A DNA stretch of 64,000 nucleotides from Tetrahymena elliotti 4EA (lineage: Eukaryota > Ciliophora > Oligohymenophorea > Hymenostomatida > Tetrahymenidae), in NCBI GenBank assembly GCA_000231825.2, contig JH720317.1, positions 623,161-687,160 of the forward strand, given 5' to 3'. The notes under the pieces are model-generated. The model did no database searches, was not told the DNA's origin, and saw nothing but the letters and a program-made list of their open reading frames with translations. This document shows positions 49,683-62,900 of this stretch, in pieces. Numbering within the stretch: the stretch's first letter is position 1; each line of letters begins with the position of its first letter. A program made the position numbers and the translations under genes.

Positions 49683-51980
49683 ATGGAGACTAAAACAATA
49701 GGTTATCTTAATGATTAAAGGAGGTTTCATAACGATGTTAATTAGATGCTATTATCAAAAAGTTCACTTCCTACTTTGACTAAAAACAATCCTTCTACTT
49801 TATATAATTTTCAACCATCTTCTCCTAAAATATCTTTAAATAAGAATACTTCTACTTTTTAAGAATACATTAATTATATTTTAGCTGAGAGAATGAAAAA
49901 GAGCTAGGAGGCTTTAAATAATTCTAAAGAAGATAACAAACTTTATTTCAACAGAGTTTTACATTCAAAAAACCCTAGTCAAGGAAAAATATTCATCTAA
50001 AGAGACTTAAGCCTTTAATCCTTAACTGATCGTGAGAAAATGCAAAATCTAATTGAAAGACCTACTATAGAAAAATTATTTCCAGATATTGTAAACAAAA
50101 ATATTCAGAAATAAAGTCTATCAGCTGGAAGAAAAGCATACTTTTAGTCAAATAACTTGAGCATCAGTAAAAGCACAAGCTAAGAAAAGTTTAAATATGA
50201 ACAACTTTAAGAACCTGCTAAGTACAATTATAATTAATAAAATTAAGACATCTCTGTAATAAATAATAGTCCTAATTACTAAAGTATAGATATGTATTAG
50301 CTCAGAAACTATTCATAGTAGAATTAAAAAGAGTAAACCCTCAACTAAAATTAAAAAAATTCTTACAATGATGAGTATGGAAGTACAAAGAATAGATATT
50401 TTTAATTTGATACTTCAAAAAACGAAGCTATCAAAGAAAAGAATATTGATAATTTTATTGAAGTTGACTAGAAATTAGAAGAGAAAAGTAATGTTAGTAT
50501 TATTGAGTACGATTAAAATGAATAAAATCAAAACCATTTAGAAGAAGATGCTAAGAAATCTGAACACAATTTTTGTAATAAAAATTAACTATTTCCTTAA
50601 AAAATGGAATTAAATTTACCAAAATAAATAATAGTTATTAAAAAACAAAAGAATAAACTTAATTAGTAGCACTAAGCTAACCAACAGAGCAAAAACCACG
50701 AAATTTATTCAAAACAATAAGAACTAAACGCTGCTAAATAACAATCATAAAACATAAAAAAAAATAGTTTCAACACTAGCTAATAATTTTATTTTTAGTC
50801 AAACCCAAGGCCAACTGCTTCAAATACCAAATAAACTCATAAAATATATTTGAATACTAGATCTTCATAGCTATAAAAGGCAAAAAATGATATTAATTAA
50901 TCTGATTCATAAGAGGGCATAAATAAAGAAAAAGTTGACTAAATTTGTGAAGATATGATAAAAAAATAGAATTAAGAATAAGAACCCTCTTTTTAGCTGC
51001 ACAGCCAAACAACTTAACCATCATTAAAGTATTTGATTGATAAAAGTTATAAAAAAGAGTTTACAAAACCCTCTTAAAATATTAGTAAGGATAATAACAG
51101 TGTGTCTATTATGATTAATTAAACAGCCTCACCTAAGATACATTTAGCTAATGGAATAAAAAACTCATAGACTTAAATTGAAGAATCAATAACAAGTGAC
51201 AAGTAATTCTAAGCAGTATCTTTTGAATTCAGAAAAAACTAATCAGATAATTCTATAACTTCAAATAACATAAAATAAATATAAAATGAATAAAAGCATT
51301 AAACTTCAAATATCTAGAAATTGTCATAAATTATCAAATCTTCAACAGATAAGCTCAAATTATCAAATTATAAAAAATAAGTCTAAATGCTTAAATTTTC
51401 TATTTAGGAAGAAAAATTTTAACTAAAAAAAGCATTTGACTAAATCTTATAAATAAATAATGCAAAAAACAAATTTTTGTAAACTTTTACTACAGTTACT
51501 GGAATTTAATAGACTTCTTTATAAGAATCAGCAAAGACTCAAGTTTAAAAAACTCAATAAAATAGAATTGAAAATTCATAAAACACCCAAATTCATTATC
51601 GATTAAATGATATCAATTAAGAAAACTCCATAACAAATGAAGACTAATAAGAGACAAAAGATGTTTTGGACTCTTCTATAAAAGATTACTTAATTCAAAA
51701 ATCTACATCCAAATATTAACAAACTTATATAGAAGATAGTAAATTAGTAAGTATTAAAAAATAAGACAAAATTGACTTTTATAAGCTCAGATTGTATTAT
51801 GGAAATAAGTATGAATCTAAACTTGCCTCTAAAAACATAAAATAAATAAATTAGAACGCATTTCGTGAAAGAAGTTTCACCAATAATACCCCAGAAATCA
51901 GTAATAATATGCAATTAGATCCTTGGGAAAGTAATCACTCAGATACCTTAGAAGAATATGAATATTATTTATAAATTTGA
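49683..51980 (+). CDS. Gln/Ser/Lys-rich protein of unknown function
   Basis: A single exon of 766 codons. It starts METKTIGYLNDQRR; a second in-frame ATG at 49746 is an alternative. It is low complexity throughout and dominated by Gln (TAA/TAG), Asn, Ser and Lys, with little secondary structure expected. One stretch near 51390-51480 (LKFSIQEEKFQLKKAFDQIL) could form a helix. Many basic and Ser/Thr-rich segments would be phosphorylation targets. The end is acidic (DTLEEYEYYLQI). No domain recognised. The length without TGA and the codon pattern make coding certain. Confidence 0.82.
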
Positions 51981-52433
51981 TGATTACTTCATTCTAAAAA
52001 ATCAATTAACTAATAAGATTAAACAAATATTATTTAGCTCAAATTAAAAAATATTAAGATCTTTTTCAATTACTTTATTTTAATTTTAAACAAATTATAT
52101 CATATTTTATGTAATTCAAATGAGATAATATTACAAAAAAATTAATTTAATTAAATGATTAAAAAAAATCTAAAATTAAAAATAGTTATATTTAGGAAAA
52201 ATTATTGAAATTTATTTTGAAAAAATGAAGATTCATGGAGTGTATTTGTAAATTTAAAATAATAGTAACAAAATTATTTATTGATTTATTTAATCTAAAA
52301 TATTACAAAATTAATACAAAAATTATCTAAAATATTTGCATAAATAATAAACTTAATATATTTTATTAAAATTTAATTGTTATTTATTTGAATAGTAAAC
52401 TAATTATTAAATTTATATTTTTAAATTCACCAC
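51981..52433. other. intergenic between convergent genes
   Basis: 453 bp of AT-rich DNA with no feature seen. Confidence 0.6.
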
Positions 52434-53921
52434 TCATGAGAAATCTCTCTCTGGGAAAATAGAGGGAGCTACAAGGGTCCAGATATAAAGAAGAGAAGAT
52501 GCCCAGGAAACAATAATTTTTACCCAATAGCTACTCTAAGATGGTTGATACATGTTAAATGTAGAGGCATCCATATCAGGAGATCCCCAGTTAGTTAATA
52601 GCATAGATCCATAAACTGAGGAAGTAAGCATTACAATATGGAAAATTATATAGGTGTTAGAATAAATATATGGACGAAGTTTTTTGTCACATTTTAGATA
52701 TTTTTAATATTCAATTTCTTCAGGACTTAATTATTATTATTATTCTTCAGGATTTTTTTGGTTTGATTCTTAGTTTTTTTTATTCATTTTGTTAGATAAT
52801 TGTTCTTCATCTTCCTCTGCTTCATTTTCTTCTGATTCCTCTTCTTGGTCATTATCAGCTAAAATAGCTCCATTTAATTCAACATTTTAGCTCACAGGTA
52901 TACGTCTCTAGCTACTTTCTTTTGTTCCAAATGTTAAATATAGCTAAACAATAATTAAAATCATAAGACCAACAACGAGTTCAACAGTAAAAATAGAGTT
53001 ATTATCAATTGCAAGATTACAAGATGATTCTCCTGAAAGCTGAGCACTAAATGTTAAGAATGTCATATATAATCCCTAAGAACCGCTACATATAAGAGAG
53101 CCATGAGGATTATATCCAAGTAATTAGACAACAGTAATACCAATTACTAAAATTAGGTTAGCAATATTGATAAAAGTATTCAATCCGCAACCATTGAACC
53201 AAATAAAATTAAGGACAACTAATGTAATAGTCAATCCATAAAGAACAACAGTTGTACCAATAAGAACTGATCCCATCCATTCAGCACCTTCATCATATTT
53301 GGCTTTCCATTTTAAACCCCACATATAAAAAATATCTATCAACATGACAGATTATATCACCAAAAAGATAGCACCAAAAATACGAGCAAAGTCTCTATAT
53401 CCATCAAAGAATGAATAATCGATGTACATAAACCCAACAAAAGTTCCAATAATAAACAAAAATTTCAATATCCAAATTCCTTCATTAATCATTTTACTGC
53501 ATTCGTTTCTACCCCAAACTGCTATCAATATCAAAGCATACAAAATAGCTAGTGAAAAACTTATTCTATAAACTGAACTTACCTATTTATTTTGTTAAAA
53601 AAAAAATGTCTAAATTATCTCTTTGGTGATTTTTAAAATAGGAAAATTCAAAATTCTATTCTAGATATAAAATATGTTTACGCCTAAACAATTTAGCTTG
53701 CCTCCTGCTTCCTCTGGACAATGAATAAATGAAGAAAAGTAGTCGAAAGCACTTTATACATAGTGAAGAACTATGATAGCGAATAAAAAGAAAAATATAT
53801 TCATTAAGACATAACTCAATCTAATTTATTGCTTCATTGTCATTTTGCAGCAGCATTTAAAGCACGCACAGCAAGCACTGCATACTTCTCTACCTGCACA
53901 GCATATAATTGAAGTGCACAT
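52434..53921 (-). CDS. SERINC: SERINC/TDE1 family membrane protein (serine incorporator)
   Basis: Exons are 53921-53682 and 53582-52434, with a 99-bp intron in phase 0, giving 462 residues (family usual 400-500). The start [10 protein letters not shown] leads into the Cys-rich N-terminal segment typical of the family ([12 protein letters not shown]). About ten hydrophobic helices follow. Diagnostic pieces are [19 protein letters not shown] after the first loop, [20 protein letters not shown], and the C-terminal signature [12 protein letters not shown] ... [10 protein letters not shown] ... [18 protein letters not shown], which ends the protein as in animals and plants. SERINC proteins are multipass proteins of plasma and vacuolar membranes with lipid scramblase-like behaviour. 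They were first described as aiding serine incorporation into phosphatidylserine and sphingolipids. A long acidic cytosolic loop ([15 protein letters not shown]) precedes the last two helices. Confidence 0.95.
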
Positions 53922-55595
53922 TATGAACTATTCTACCTATTTAAAAATTCAAATATTATTAATAACTTTATCTTATTGGTTGAGTATTTTAATAATTTTT
54001 GTGATGAAAGATATCAAACTATTTTAATTATTAGATTTTATAAATAAATTATACAGTTTATAAATAATTTACCTTCAAACAAACATATTCTCAAATAATA
54101 TTGTAGAACAAAATTATTACATAATAATCAATAATAAATTAGCTAATCACTAAGTAACACACAACAAAATTTTTTGTTAAGCTCTGATCAGTGTCTCTTC
54201 TCTATAATTTAATTTAATTTACAAAATTTAAACTTTAAATTTTTAATAGATTTGATAAGATCTGTATAAAGACTGCTAGTTAAATAGGTTGAAATAAGGT
54301 TAAATATTTACATAAATAAAACAAATTTATTTAAGCTCAAATGTAATTTTCACTAAATCAAAAGTTAAAAAAATAAATTCCAAATATTTTTAATATTTTG
54401 AAAAGAATAAACATATTTAGTAAATATAAAAATGATCAAACAAAAGTAAATTTATTTAGAGAAACATAGATTTTGAAATTCTTAAAGATAATTTAAATTA
54501 AATTTTATTTTAAATGAAGAAAATGGTGATTATGCAGTTAAGTTATCAACTAACTAGTGATAATAAATTTTAATTTTAAAGTGTCTAAATACAATAATCC
54601 TAGTCTTTATGTAGGATATCATATTTTTTTAAAAAATCTATCAGAATAAATCTGGAAAAGAAGCTGTTATTAAATTAAAAAACTCATTTGAGTAAATAAA
54701 TAAGCCCATTTAAAGTATTTTATTTTTTAACTAAAATATAATTTTAAAAATAAACAAAATCTTTTAAAATTATTTAAAGGAAATATATAAATAGATTTTA
54801 ATATCACTTAAAATAAGTAAAGTCAAATGAACATAAAAGTATTAGGAAAAATAAAAAAATAAAAAATTTTAAGAGAGAGGTAACTTTTAAATATTTATTC
54901 CAAAGTTGTTTTATTACATTAAAAATAAAAAATAAACAAATAAAATAAATTAAGTTAATCTCAAATTCTCCTCCCCTTATATTTTATTAATTTGAGACTC
55001 CAAATATTGTTTTAAATTTTTAGAGTAAAATATTTAATTTTATCAATAGAGAAATTAGAAGAATACAAAAATGTATTATCAAATAAATGACTTTCCTCGC
55101 ATATGTAATGAATAGTATATTTTAAAATCAACAAATACTGAAAACATGTAAAAAAAATTTAAAAAAACAAACTTTTTCTATCTATCAATCTAGTTTTTCT
55201 AATAATATATGAATTAGATTTTAGGTTGTAAAGAAAGTATAGCTTTAAATGTTTCATAAATGTTGTTTATTTTAAACAATAAAAATAATATATTCTTTCT
55301 TGTATAGTACAGTACTCTCATTAATTATTTTTATCCATTAAATCAATTAAATTTTTTATTTTTAAGTATTTAACTACTATATAAAATAAATCAAATATTA
55401 GTAAAAATAAAGACCATGTAAAATAGATAATTAACCATATTTGGATGAGAAGTATTATAAAAAAATAGTGAGATAGCTAACTATTTATCTATCTATCTAT
55501 TAATTTATATCTAAAATAATTAAATTATTTATAATCAATACTTAAAGATAAAAATTCTAAACAAATTAAAAAAAGAATCTATCAAAAAATAAGTA
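53922..55595. other. intergenic between divergent genes
   Basis: About 1.67 kb of AT-rich DNA between SERINC and the kinase. A short TCTA tract lies at 55482-55500. No gene was seen. Confidence 0.6.
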
Positions 55596-56941
55596 ATGAA
55601 TTATAATTTTAACATAGGCCAACCAAATAAGAATTAGGCTTAAGGCCAGCAATAGAATTATTATTAATAGCCTTAATAGTATTAGTATTAGTAAGTACAG
55701 CAACAGTAAGGCAATCCAAATTAATAATAGTAATGGCAATCTCCTCATATAAAATATAATTTTATTCAAAGTAAAAATGGGTAATAATAAGCTACATATT
55801 AACCAGTATTTTAGTAACAGCAATATGTATAATAATAAAATAACTAAATGTAAAATTAATAATATATAAAAAATCAATATTAGAATCAAAACTAATATTA
55901 GTAGACAAATCCAGCAGTATAAATTTAATATGGCAATATAAAAATATTTTAAAACTTTACCATTTTTCTGTCTAATAGTTTAGGAAAAGGATAATATGGT
56001 GAAGTTTTTTTGTGTATCGATAATAGGACATAGAGATAGTATGCTTGTAAAATGATAGCAATACATTAGCAATCTAATGTTCTATAAGAGCTTTAAGTTG
56101 CTTAGTAAATTCAGGGAGAGTTCATCTGCGAACTTAAATATGCTGGTATTTCATAAAATTACTTGTACCTTATTTCTGAATACTGTCCTGATGGAACTCT
56201 CAAGTAATGGTACTAAAATAAACAAAAATTTTCTTAAGTTCCTCTTAATGAAATTATGAGAATATTTTTACAGATTGTCAAAGGCTACAATGATTCAATA
56301 AAAAGTAAGGGTTTTATACATAGGGATTTAAAACTTGATAACATACTTATGATGGATGATAAGCCTAAGATTTGTGATTTTGGTTTTGGTAAATTTTTAG
56401 ATGATGTAAATGTCTCTATTGAGATGTCATATAAATGTAAATTAATAATTATCAGCATTTCTTTTAAATAGATTTTAAATCATTTTATAAAAAAGGTACC
56501 CCTTTGTATGGAGCTCCGCAGATTACTAACACCCCAGACATGAAGTATAGTTATAAAGCTGATATATATAGTTTAGGAGTTCTTCTTTACTAGTTGACTA
56601 ACAATTTATTAAACCCAAACCTAATGAAAACGTAGGCTGAATTGGTAAAGTTTCATGAAAGTAATAAATAAGAAGGAATAAGAAAAACTTTGTAATTTTA
56701 AAATTATGTTCCTCAGATTATCAAAAATATAATTTATGAAATGATGGAGTACACAGAAGAGGCTAGAATCTCTATTGAAGATTTATTGAAAAGGGTTTAA
56801 GAAATTTGTAATTTCTTAAGAAATCCTACTGGTACAGGTTTTACAGGTTTTAGCGATTAAATCAATCATGACACTTTTGCTAATACTATTAATAACAACA
56901 ATTAAATGAAATACAATTTCAATGGCAAAACAACTAGTTGA
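55596..56941 (+). CDS. Serine/threonine protein kinase with Gln-rich N-terminus
   Basis: Exons are 55596-56436 and 56472-56941. The intron is only 35 bp (GTAAAT..AAATAG, phase 1), giving 436 residues. Residues 1-115 are Gln/Asn/Tyr-rich. The kinase domain begins FTIFLSNSLGKGQYGEVF (Gly loop, about 128). The ATP Lys is in YACKMI (about 150), the catalytic loop is HRDLKLDNIL (about 241), the metal motif is DFG in ICDFGFGKFL (about 260), and the activation segment ends GTPLYGAPQ. Helix F is KADIYSLGVLLYQL. All catalytic residues are present, so it should be active. The APE Glu is Gln, and an insert (NDSIKSKG) precedes HRD, as in some ciliate-expanded ULK/Aurora-like groups. I cannot assign a subfamily. 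The C-tail of about 50 residues is Asn/Gly/Thr-rich. Confidence 0.93.
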
Positions 56942-57548
56942 AAAAGTATCTATCTTCGTATGATTCTTACTTTATATTTCCTTTAAAAAGAGTATTAGAA
57001 TATTGACTAATTTTCTTTCTGATGTTATTAATCTAAATTTTATGTTTTCTAGCTAATCAAATTACCATGAATTAAATCAATTTTTTATCTTTAAAATCTT
57101 TCTCTCCCAAATTCAGTCTTTAATTTGTAATAAAAGTTTCTTTTATCAAAATCAAGTCAAATAAGAAAATAAAATAAAACAAAACAAACTACATTTAAGG
57201 GGGGTGGGGACCATTTCCACTTTTTTTATTTTATTTTTTTTAGATTGAAGACATAATTTTAGTGATTAAAATGAATTTAAATATTTAATTTTTACCCTCT
57301 CCCTTAATTATTAAAAATAAACTTTAAAAACTAAGCTTTATTCAAAATATTAATAAATAGCCAATCAAATGATAAGCTCATCTATTTATTATTATGTTCT
57401 TTAATCTAGAAATTCAAATTTAAATATGTTTTTTTATTTACTTTTTTTAAAGAGCCAAAAAAACAAACAACAGATTTAATTATGAAATAATACAACTTTT
57501 ATTGAAGTCTAAATTAATTTTAAAACAATTAAATGAGAATTTGATTAA
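56942..57548. other. intergenic between convergent genes, with G-rich run
   Basis: 607 bp of AT-rich DNA except for GGGGGGTGGGG at 57199-57209, the longest G run in the window. No gene was seen. Confidence 0.6.
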
Positions 57549-58875
57549 TCAAATTTATTCTATTTATTTATTTTAGAAATTCTATTTTTGAATAAACAAA
57601 TTTTTAACTGAGCTAAAACCTTAATTCATTTATTTGACAAAAGACTATATTAAAGTTTCATCATATAGGATTTAATCTATTTCTTACTAACTAACTGCTA
57701 ATACAGTTGGATGAAACCATTAAGGAATATAGTTTTTATTAAGAACAGCTTTCTTCAAGCCTTCTTAGCAATCTGCAGATAATTTAGTTATATTTATAGC
57801 AGCTTTCGCTTATTAAAGCATGAATACATCTGGGTTAAATGATTTATCAAGTGATTGTTAAATTAAACTATAGTTTACTCTTATTGACATTTTGCTACTT
57901 AAATCCATTTATTTTAAGCAGTAATTTGCAAATTTTTTGAGTTGAAGGTCTTCATTTTGCTAAGCTTTATTATTTATATTTTACCAGAATGTATTGAAGT
58001 CAGCTACTTCAAATATGTCTTTAATATATTCTAAATTCTTTATTTGGTTGATATCTATTTTCTTGGAATATTTTTAGCAAACTTTATGACAATCCTCTAC
58101 ACTTTCTTATTATTCAAGTTCTCTTTAGAGTTCTTCTAATTTAGAATTCTCAACAAAGTAATCTGCTAATCCAAATCTAACACAATCTTCACCTCTAATG
58201 AAGTCTCCAGTCATCATTAAATAGACTCCAATATTATCCCTTAAATTAGAAAAATACTAAATGCTAGGAACGACTAGACCATTCTTACATTCTATTTATA
58301 AAAATTAATTAATTTATTCTATTCAAAGTAATTATTGAAATGCCAAAATCCACTTTATCTAAAAAAAAAACAAAATAAAAAAATAAGCCATTTAACTATT
58401 TTAAGTAAAAAAAACTCTTTAAGTTACCTGGTAATGAAATAAGAGTGTTTTCACAGCAAATTCTAATCTTAGAATAGATACTCATAGTGATACTTCCTCC
58501 AATAGCAATACCATTATATATAGTTATTTGAGCACAATTGGGTAGTTAATTATGTAAGTAGTAAGAATAATCCATCTTAAATTCTTCATCAAAATATAGC
58601 ATTAGAGATTCATCATCTTATGTAGTTATAAATTTATGTAAACCTTTAACATCTCCTCCACAGCTAAAAGCTTTATCACCAACACCTCTCATTATTAATA
58701 TTTTAGTGTTAAAGTTTTAAACTATTTAGGATAGCTTGTTGAACATGTAAATGTCAAGAGAGTTTAAGCGCTTAATGTTATTAAGTAAAACTGACACTGT
58801 TGATGGATACTTACATGTTTTTGCAATCACTTTTTCTTCTTTGATTTGCTAGTTTATATTCTCTATTCTTTCCAT
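57549..58875 (-). CDS. HIBCH: 3-hydroxyisobutyryl-CoA hydrolase-like protein (crotonase fold)
   Basis: Exons are 58875-58428 and 58291-57549, with a 136-bp intron in phase 1, giving 396 residues (HIBCH usual about 385). Crotonase motifs are in order: SVLLNNIKRLNSLDIYMFN (the 'L.rp.kLNaL' strand and helix), then ILIMRGVGDKAFSCGGDV (CoA-binding and oxyanion motif, about 60-72), then QITIYNGIAIGGSITMSIY (second oxyanion Gly), then TLISLPE at the exon junction, then LMMTGDFIRGEDCVRFGLAD, equal to 'yLaLTG.rl.g.d....GlAth.v'. The C-terminal half has the HIBCH helical layout. HIBCH releases 3-hydroxyisobutyrate in mitochondrial valine breakdown. The usual 'PDvG' after the catalytic Glu is PSIQ here, so activity may be altered. 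The start MERIENINQQ is not a clear presequence. Confidence 0.85.
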
Positions 58876-59994
58876 ACTTATATTCTTGCTGTCTGATTGT
58901 CTTTATATTAATTTTAGCTGTATATTTTACTAATTACTTTTAAGAATCTAGAGATATTACAGTCGATTTATGTATTTATTCATGCTAATACCTAAGATAA
59001 TTAATAAATTAAATTTAATTTTTTTTAATTTGATAAACGTAATCTGCTTCTACTTGATGTCAGTATAAAATGTACGTAAATAAGCTGATTTAATTTTTTT
59101 AAAGCTTAATTACAAAGTAAACATAGTAAGTAAATCTTCTTTTTAATCCCTCAAATAGTCATTTGAAAATTTCTAGAAAAATTCATCAATCTTTAATTAA
59201 CATGAAATTTCATGATTAAAGAGCTTATGTTTTAAGCCTTACTCTCACTTTATTTTTAAATGATAAGTTTTGCTTAGTTTTTTAGAGAAATGAATATATC
59301 AAATTTCAGTTGAAGAGTTTAATTATTAAAAATAATTTATTTTAATATCTAAAATTTAAAATTGAGATATGATATTTCATTTTTATATTTTTCATAAAAA
59401 AAGTAATATTCAATAAAATGATATTCAACTTAAAGAATTCATTCAATATTGATTTTAAGAGTAAACAAAAACTTCCCTTCTTTAAAAAATGGATCAATGA
59501 ACAGACTAAGTTGAGGAAAATCTTTTGAGTTGATGAAAAGAAAAAGAAACAGCCAAACAGCCTAATAAAAAATTCTAACTTTTTTTGATTCTTTTTAGGA
59601 AATCTTAAGAAAATATCAGGTAATAAAATAAATAATTTTAAATTCAATTTTTTTTTTCTTTTTAGTAAAAAAAGTTTATTTGATGTTTTTGAAAGGAATA
59701 TTTAGATTGAGAAAAATTTTAATTTTTTTAAATTTATTTAATTTTATTAGTAAATATTAATATATCAAATTTTACAACTAAAACAACAAAATAAAAAGAT
59801 TAAAATAATAATTGTTTTAAATTCAATTTTTTATTTATTTTTAATAAATAGAATTTGGTATTTATCAAGAGAAAATTTAGTTTTGATTTTTTAGTTGAAT
59901 TAATTTTATTTGATTTTAATTGTAAAATAAGTGGTTTAAGTTGTTTTAAAATTTATTTAGAATAATTAAATATTATTTGAATCTAAGTATTTTT
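58876..59994. other. intergenic
   Basis: About 1.1 kb between two minus-strand genes. A plus-strand stretch at 59420-59525 reads as 35 protein-like residues (MIFNLKNSF ... KLPFFKKWINEQTKLRKIF) before a TGA and is followed in frame by a Lys-rich run. Too short and isolated to call. Confidence 0.45.
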
Positions 59995-62900
59995 TCAAAA
60001 TTGAATTTTTTTTTTGAATGAAGATTGATTGGATTACTAGGGATGCTTGTTTTCATTAAAAATATCTTGATTTTATTAGTAGTTGCTTTCAGATAAAGAT
60101 GAGCTTTCTTCTTCAATAGAGAATTATTTTAGATATTTTTCTTGCTTAATTGAATTATTTTTGTAGTGGCTATAGGATTAGTTTTATGGAGATAGCTTAG
60201 GATTACTGTTAGATTTACTAAACTGAGAGATATTATTAATATGAATTTATGAGTTTTCACTACTATTCTCTCTATTAGGACTTTAATTGCTTGACGAATC
60301 TGTCTTTTTATCAATTTATTCAATATAGTTGATTTATTTGTTAATACTGTTGATAACGTCTGTATTTAAAACATTATTATTGCTTGCATATTCTTTGATC
60401 TAACTTAATTCTTTTCTATAATCAATTAATGTGTCCTTTATATCACCATATAAAACTTATCTAATATCTACTAATTTTTGAGTATATTACTATTTCAACA
60501 TGCTATGAGTTTTTTTGTCCTAGGCTTAGCCGTTTTTCATACGAGAATATTATTGCTTTATTTCATCTGACTGCTAATGGTGGTCTTGATTTAAGGTGTG
60601 TATTTATTAAATAAAATGAGATTATATAGTATCTAGTCTCTTTAAAACGATTTGAAGTAAATCTTCTTTTGTCTTGTTTTCTGTCTACAATTTTTTGCCT
60701 ATTTCTTAATTTTTAGATATTGCTTAAATATCAACTCTTGGAGAGGTTTATTCACTAGATTTTTTTGAAGGATCCATTTCAACAGTTCTTGGTGAGAGGA
60801 TAGAATTATAGGAAAATTACATTGGTTAATTCTCATCAAATACATGTTTTCTTATAGATTCTTCTTAACTTAGTTTAATGCTTTTATTAATTTCTTTTAA
60901 ATGTTAGTTTTCTTTAATAATAGCTTCATACTATGTAGGTAAATAGTTATTCTTTCTCTTTTGTATTTGCTATATTAATTTATTATTAAGTTGCTAATTC
61001 ATTTCTTTTAAATATGTAATTTCTGTAAACTGTTTATTAACTAAAGCTTCTTATTCTTAGATTTCCACTTAATTATCTTTAAGCAACTGAATTAGTTAAC
61101 TATTAGATTAGTTAGCATATATCTATATGTGTTAAGCTATTCCTTCGCTTATTTGTTAATTCATTTTCTCTATTTAATTCTCATAAAATTATTTAAAAAT
61201 ATTCTCCTTATGGTCATATTCTTCTCTTACATGAAGTAACTCAAACTCTAATTATTCTACTCTACTAGAAAGTTACATAATAACTTCTTTCTATTAAATC
61301 TCTATCTCTCTCAATCTCCTTTCTTCTTCTTCATGCTAAAGTAGTTTTTGTTAATTTTAAATATTCATTTCTCGACACATTTCCATTTCTTTCTAAACAT
61401 TTCTAACTTCCTTGCTTACATTTTTTAATTCATTAGCTTTATTTTCCTTTTACTCCATTAGTAATTTAATCTGCTGATTAAGTTATGCTATAGTTCCCTC
61501 ATAAGTCACTTAAGATTTTTCTTTATCAGAATGAGTTTTTTGTAATTTTGATACTTCTTCTTCTAATCTCTTCACTTCCTTACCTTTAGAGTCTAGTAAC
61601 CTATATAAATTACTCTTTTCTTCTTAAACTTCTGCTGACCTCTTCTCTATCTCTTCAAATTTTTACTAAGCTTTTGATAATCTCTTTATGATTTCTTAAA
61701 ACTCACTATTCTTTTGTTTAATTAAATCATCTTTTTCTCTCATTTCCATCCTTGTTTTCTCCTTTTCTATCTAGAATTAATCTATTTCTTTTTAACTCTT
61801 TCTCTGCAAGACTTCTAGCTCCTCTATTTTTCTCCTCAAATGATTAGTATCTTAAGAATCTCTATCTTATAGCATTTAAATCCTATTACAATTCAATAAA
61901 TAAAAAATCAATACACTTTAAAAATTTTAATTTAAAAGAATACTTATAAAGCAGCTTTGCATTTTCACTCTTTTCTTTTTCCAAAATTTAGGTGATTTCA
62001 ATAATTTCTTTGCCAAATGATTCTTTTTACAACTTTATTTATTACAGCTCTAGCTAAATTTTAGATATCTAATCATTCAGCAATTGCTTTTCTAGTTGAT
62101 ACTTTTCGTTTAGACTTGACTCGCCCATTTGTTTAGATTGTTTTAATAGAGAGTAATCTTTTTACAAATCTGTATTAATTTATTCAATTTTTTCTTGTAT
62201 TTTTTTCATGTCATTAATTTCAGATTTATGTAAAATTTTAAGTTGCTCTATGTTGTTTTTGTGTACTTCCTACATGTCTGACATTCTGGATTAAAGATTT
62301 TGATATTCTTGCCTCATTAATTGATTTTCATCCTCTAGTTCTTATAATTTGGAAGAGAATTCCTATATTTAGCTATTTAGCTACTCAAAGTGGTTACTCT
62401 AGTTTGTATTATGAACAATATTTATGTTATTCTTTTCTTCTAATATCTTTTCATACATTTCTTTTTCTTTTTTTCTTTGTGACTTCATTAACTTCAATTC
62501 TTTTTCATAAAATGAATTAATTTCTTCAATCTCTTTTTCTTATTTTTAATTAGATTCTTGTAATTTGGTAGAAATTTTTTGTATTTCTTGCTCTCTTTAC
62601 ATAATGTCTAATTGTAGCTTTTCCATTTCCTTCTTCATTATTTAATTCTAAACTAGTTATTCTTGATAAGTACTCTTCACCTACTAAGTTTCTTACTATT
62701 TTTCTGTAAACTATTGCAATTACACCTACAATTCATGGTTCTTTTTATCCAGCTTGTTATTTTATTCTTAAAGAGCTTCATACTTATCTACTAGTGCTTT
62801 TTCTGAATTGTTCCTGTCTAAATATAGCTACCTTATTTCGTTACTCCTTTCCTCATCTTTCTTTTGAATCTAATACGTAAATTTTAAAATAGTTAAAATT

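Noticed and set aside
55566..55889. Minus-strand frame of almost pure Leu/Ile
   Set aside because: It is the reverse of the TAA/TAG-rich Gln tract at the start of the kinase, which is continuous with a clear kinase domain on the plus strand.
59420..59660. Possible TGA-encoded selenocysteine: a plus-strand frame continues past TGA after LRKIF
   Set aside because: Only about 35 residues precede the TGA, there is no known selenoprotein motif, and I see no SECIS-like hairpin.
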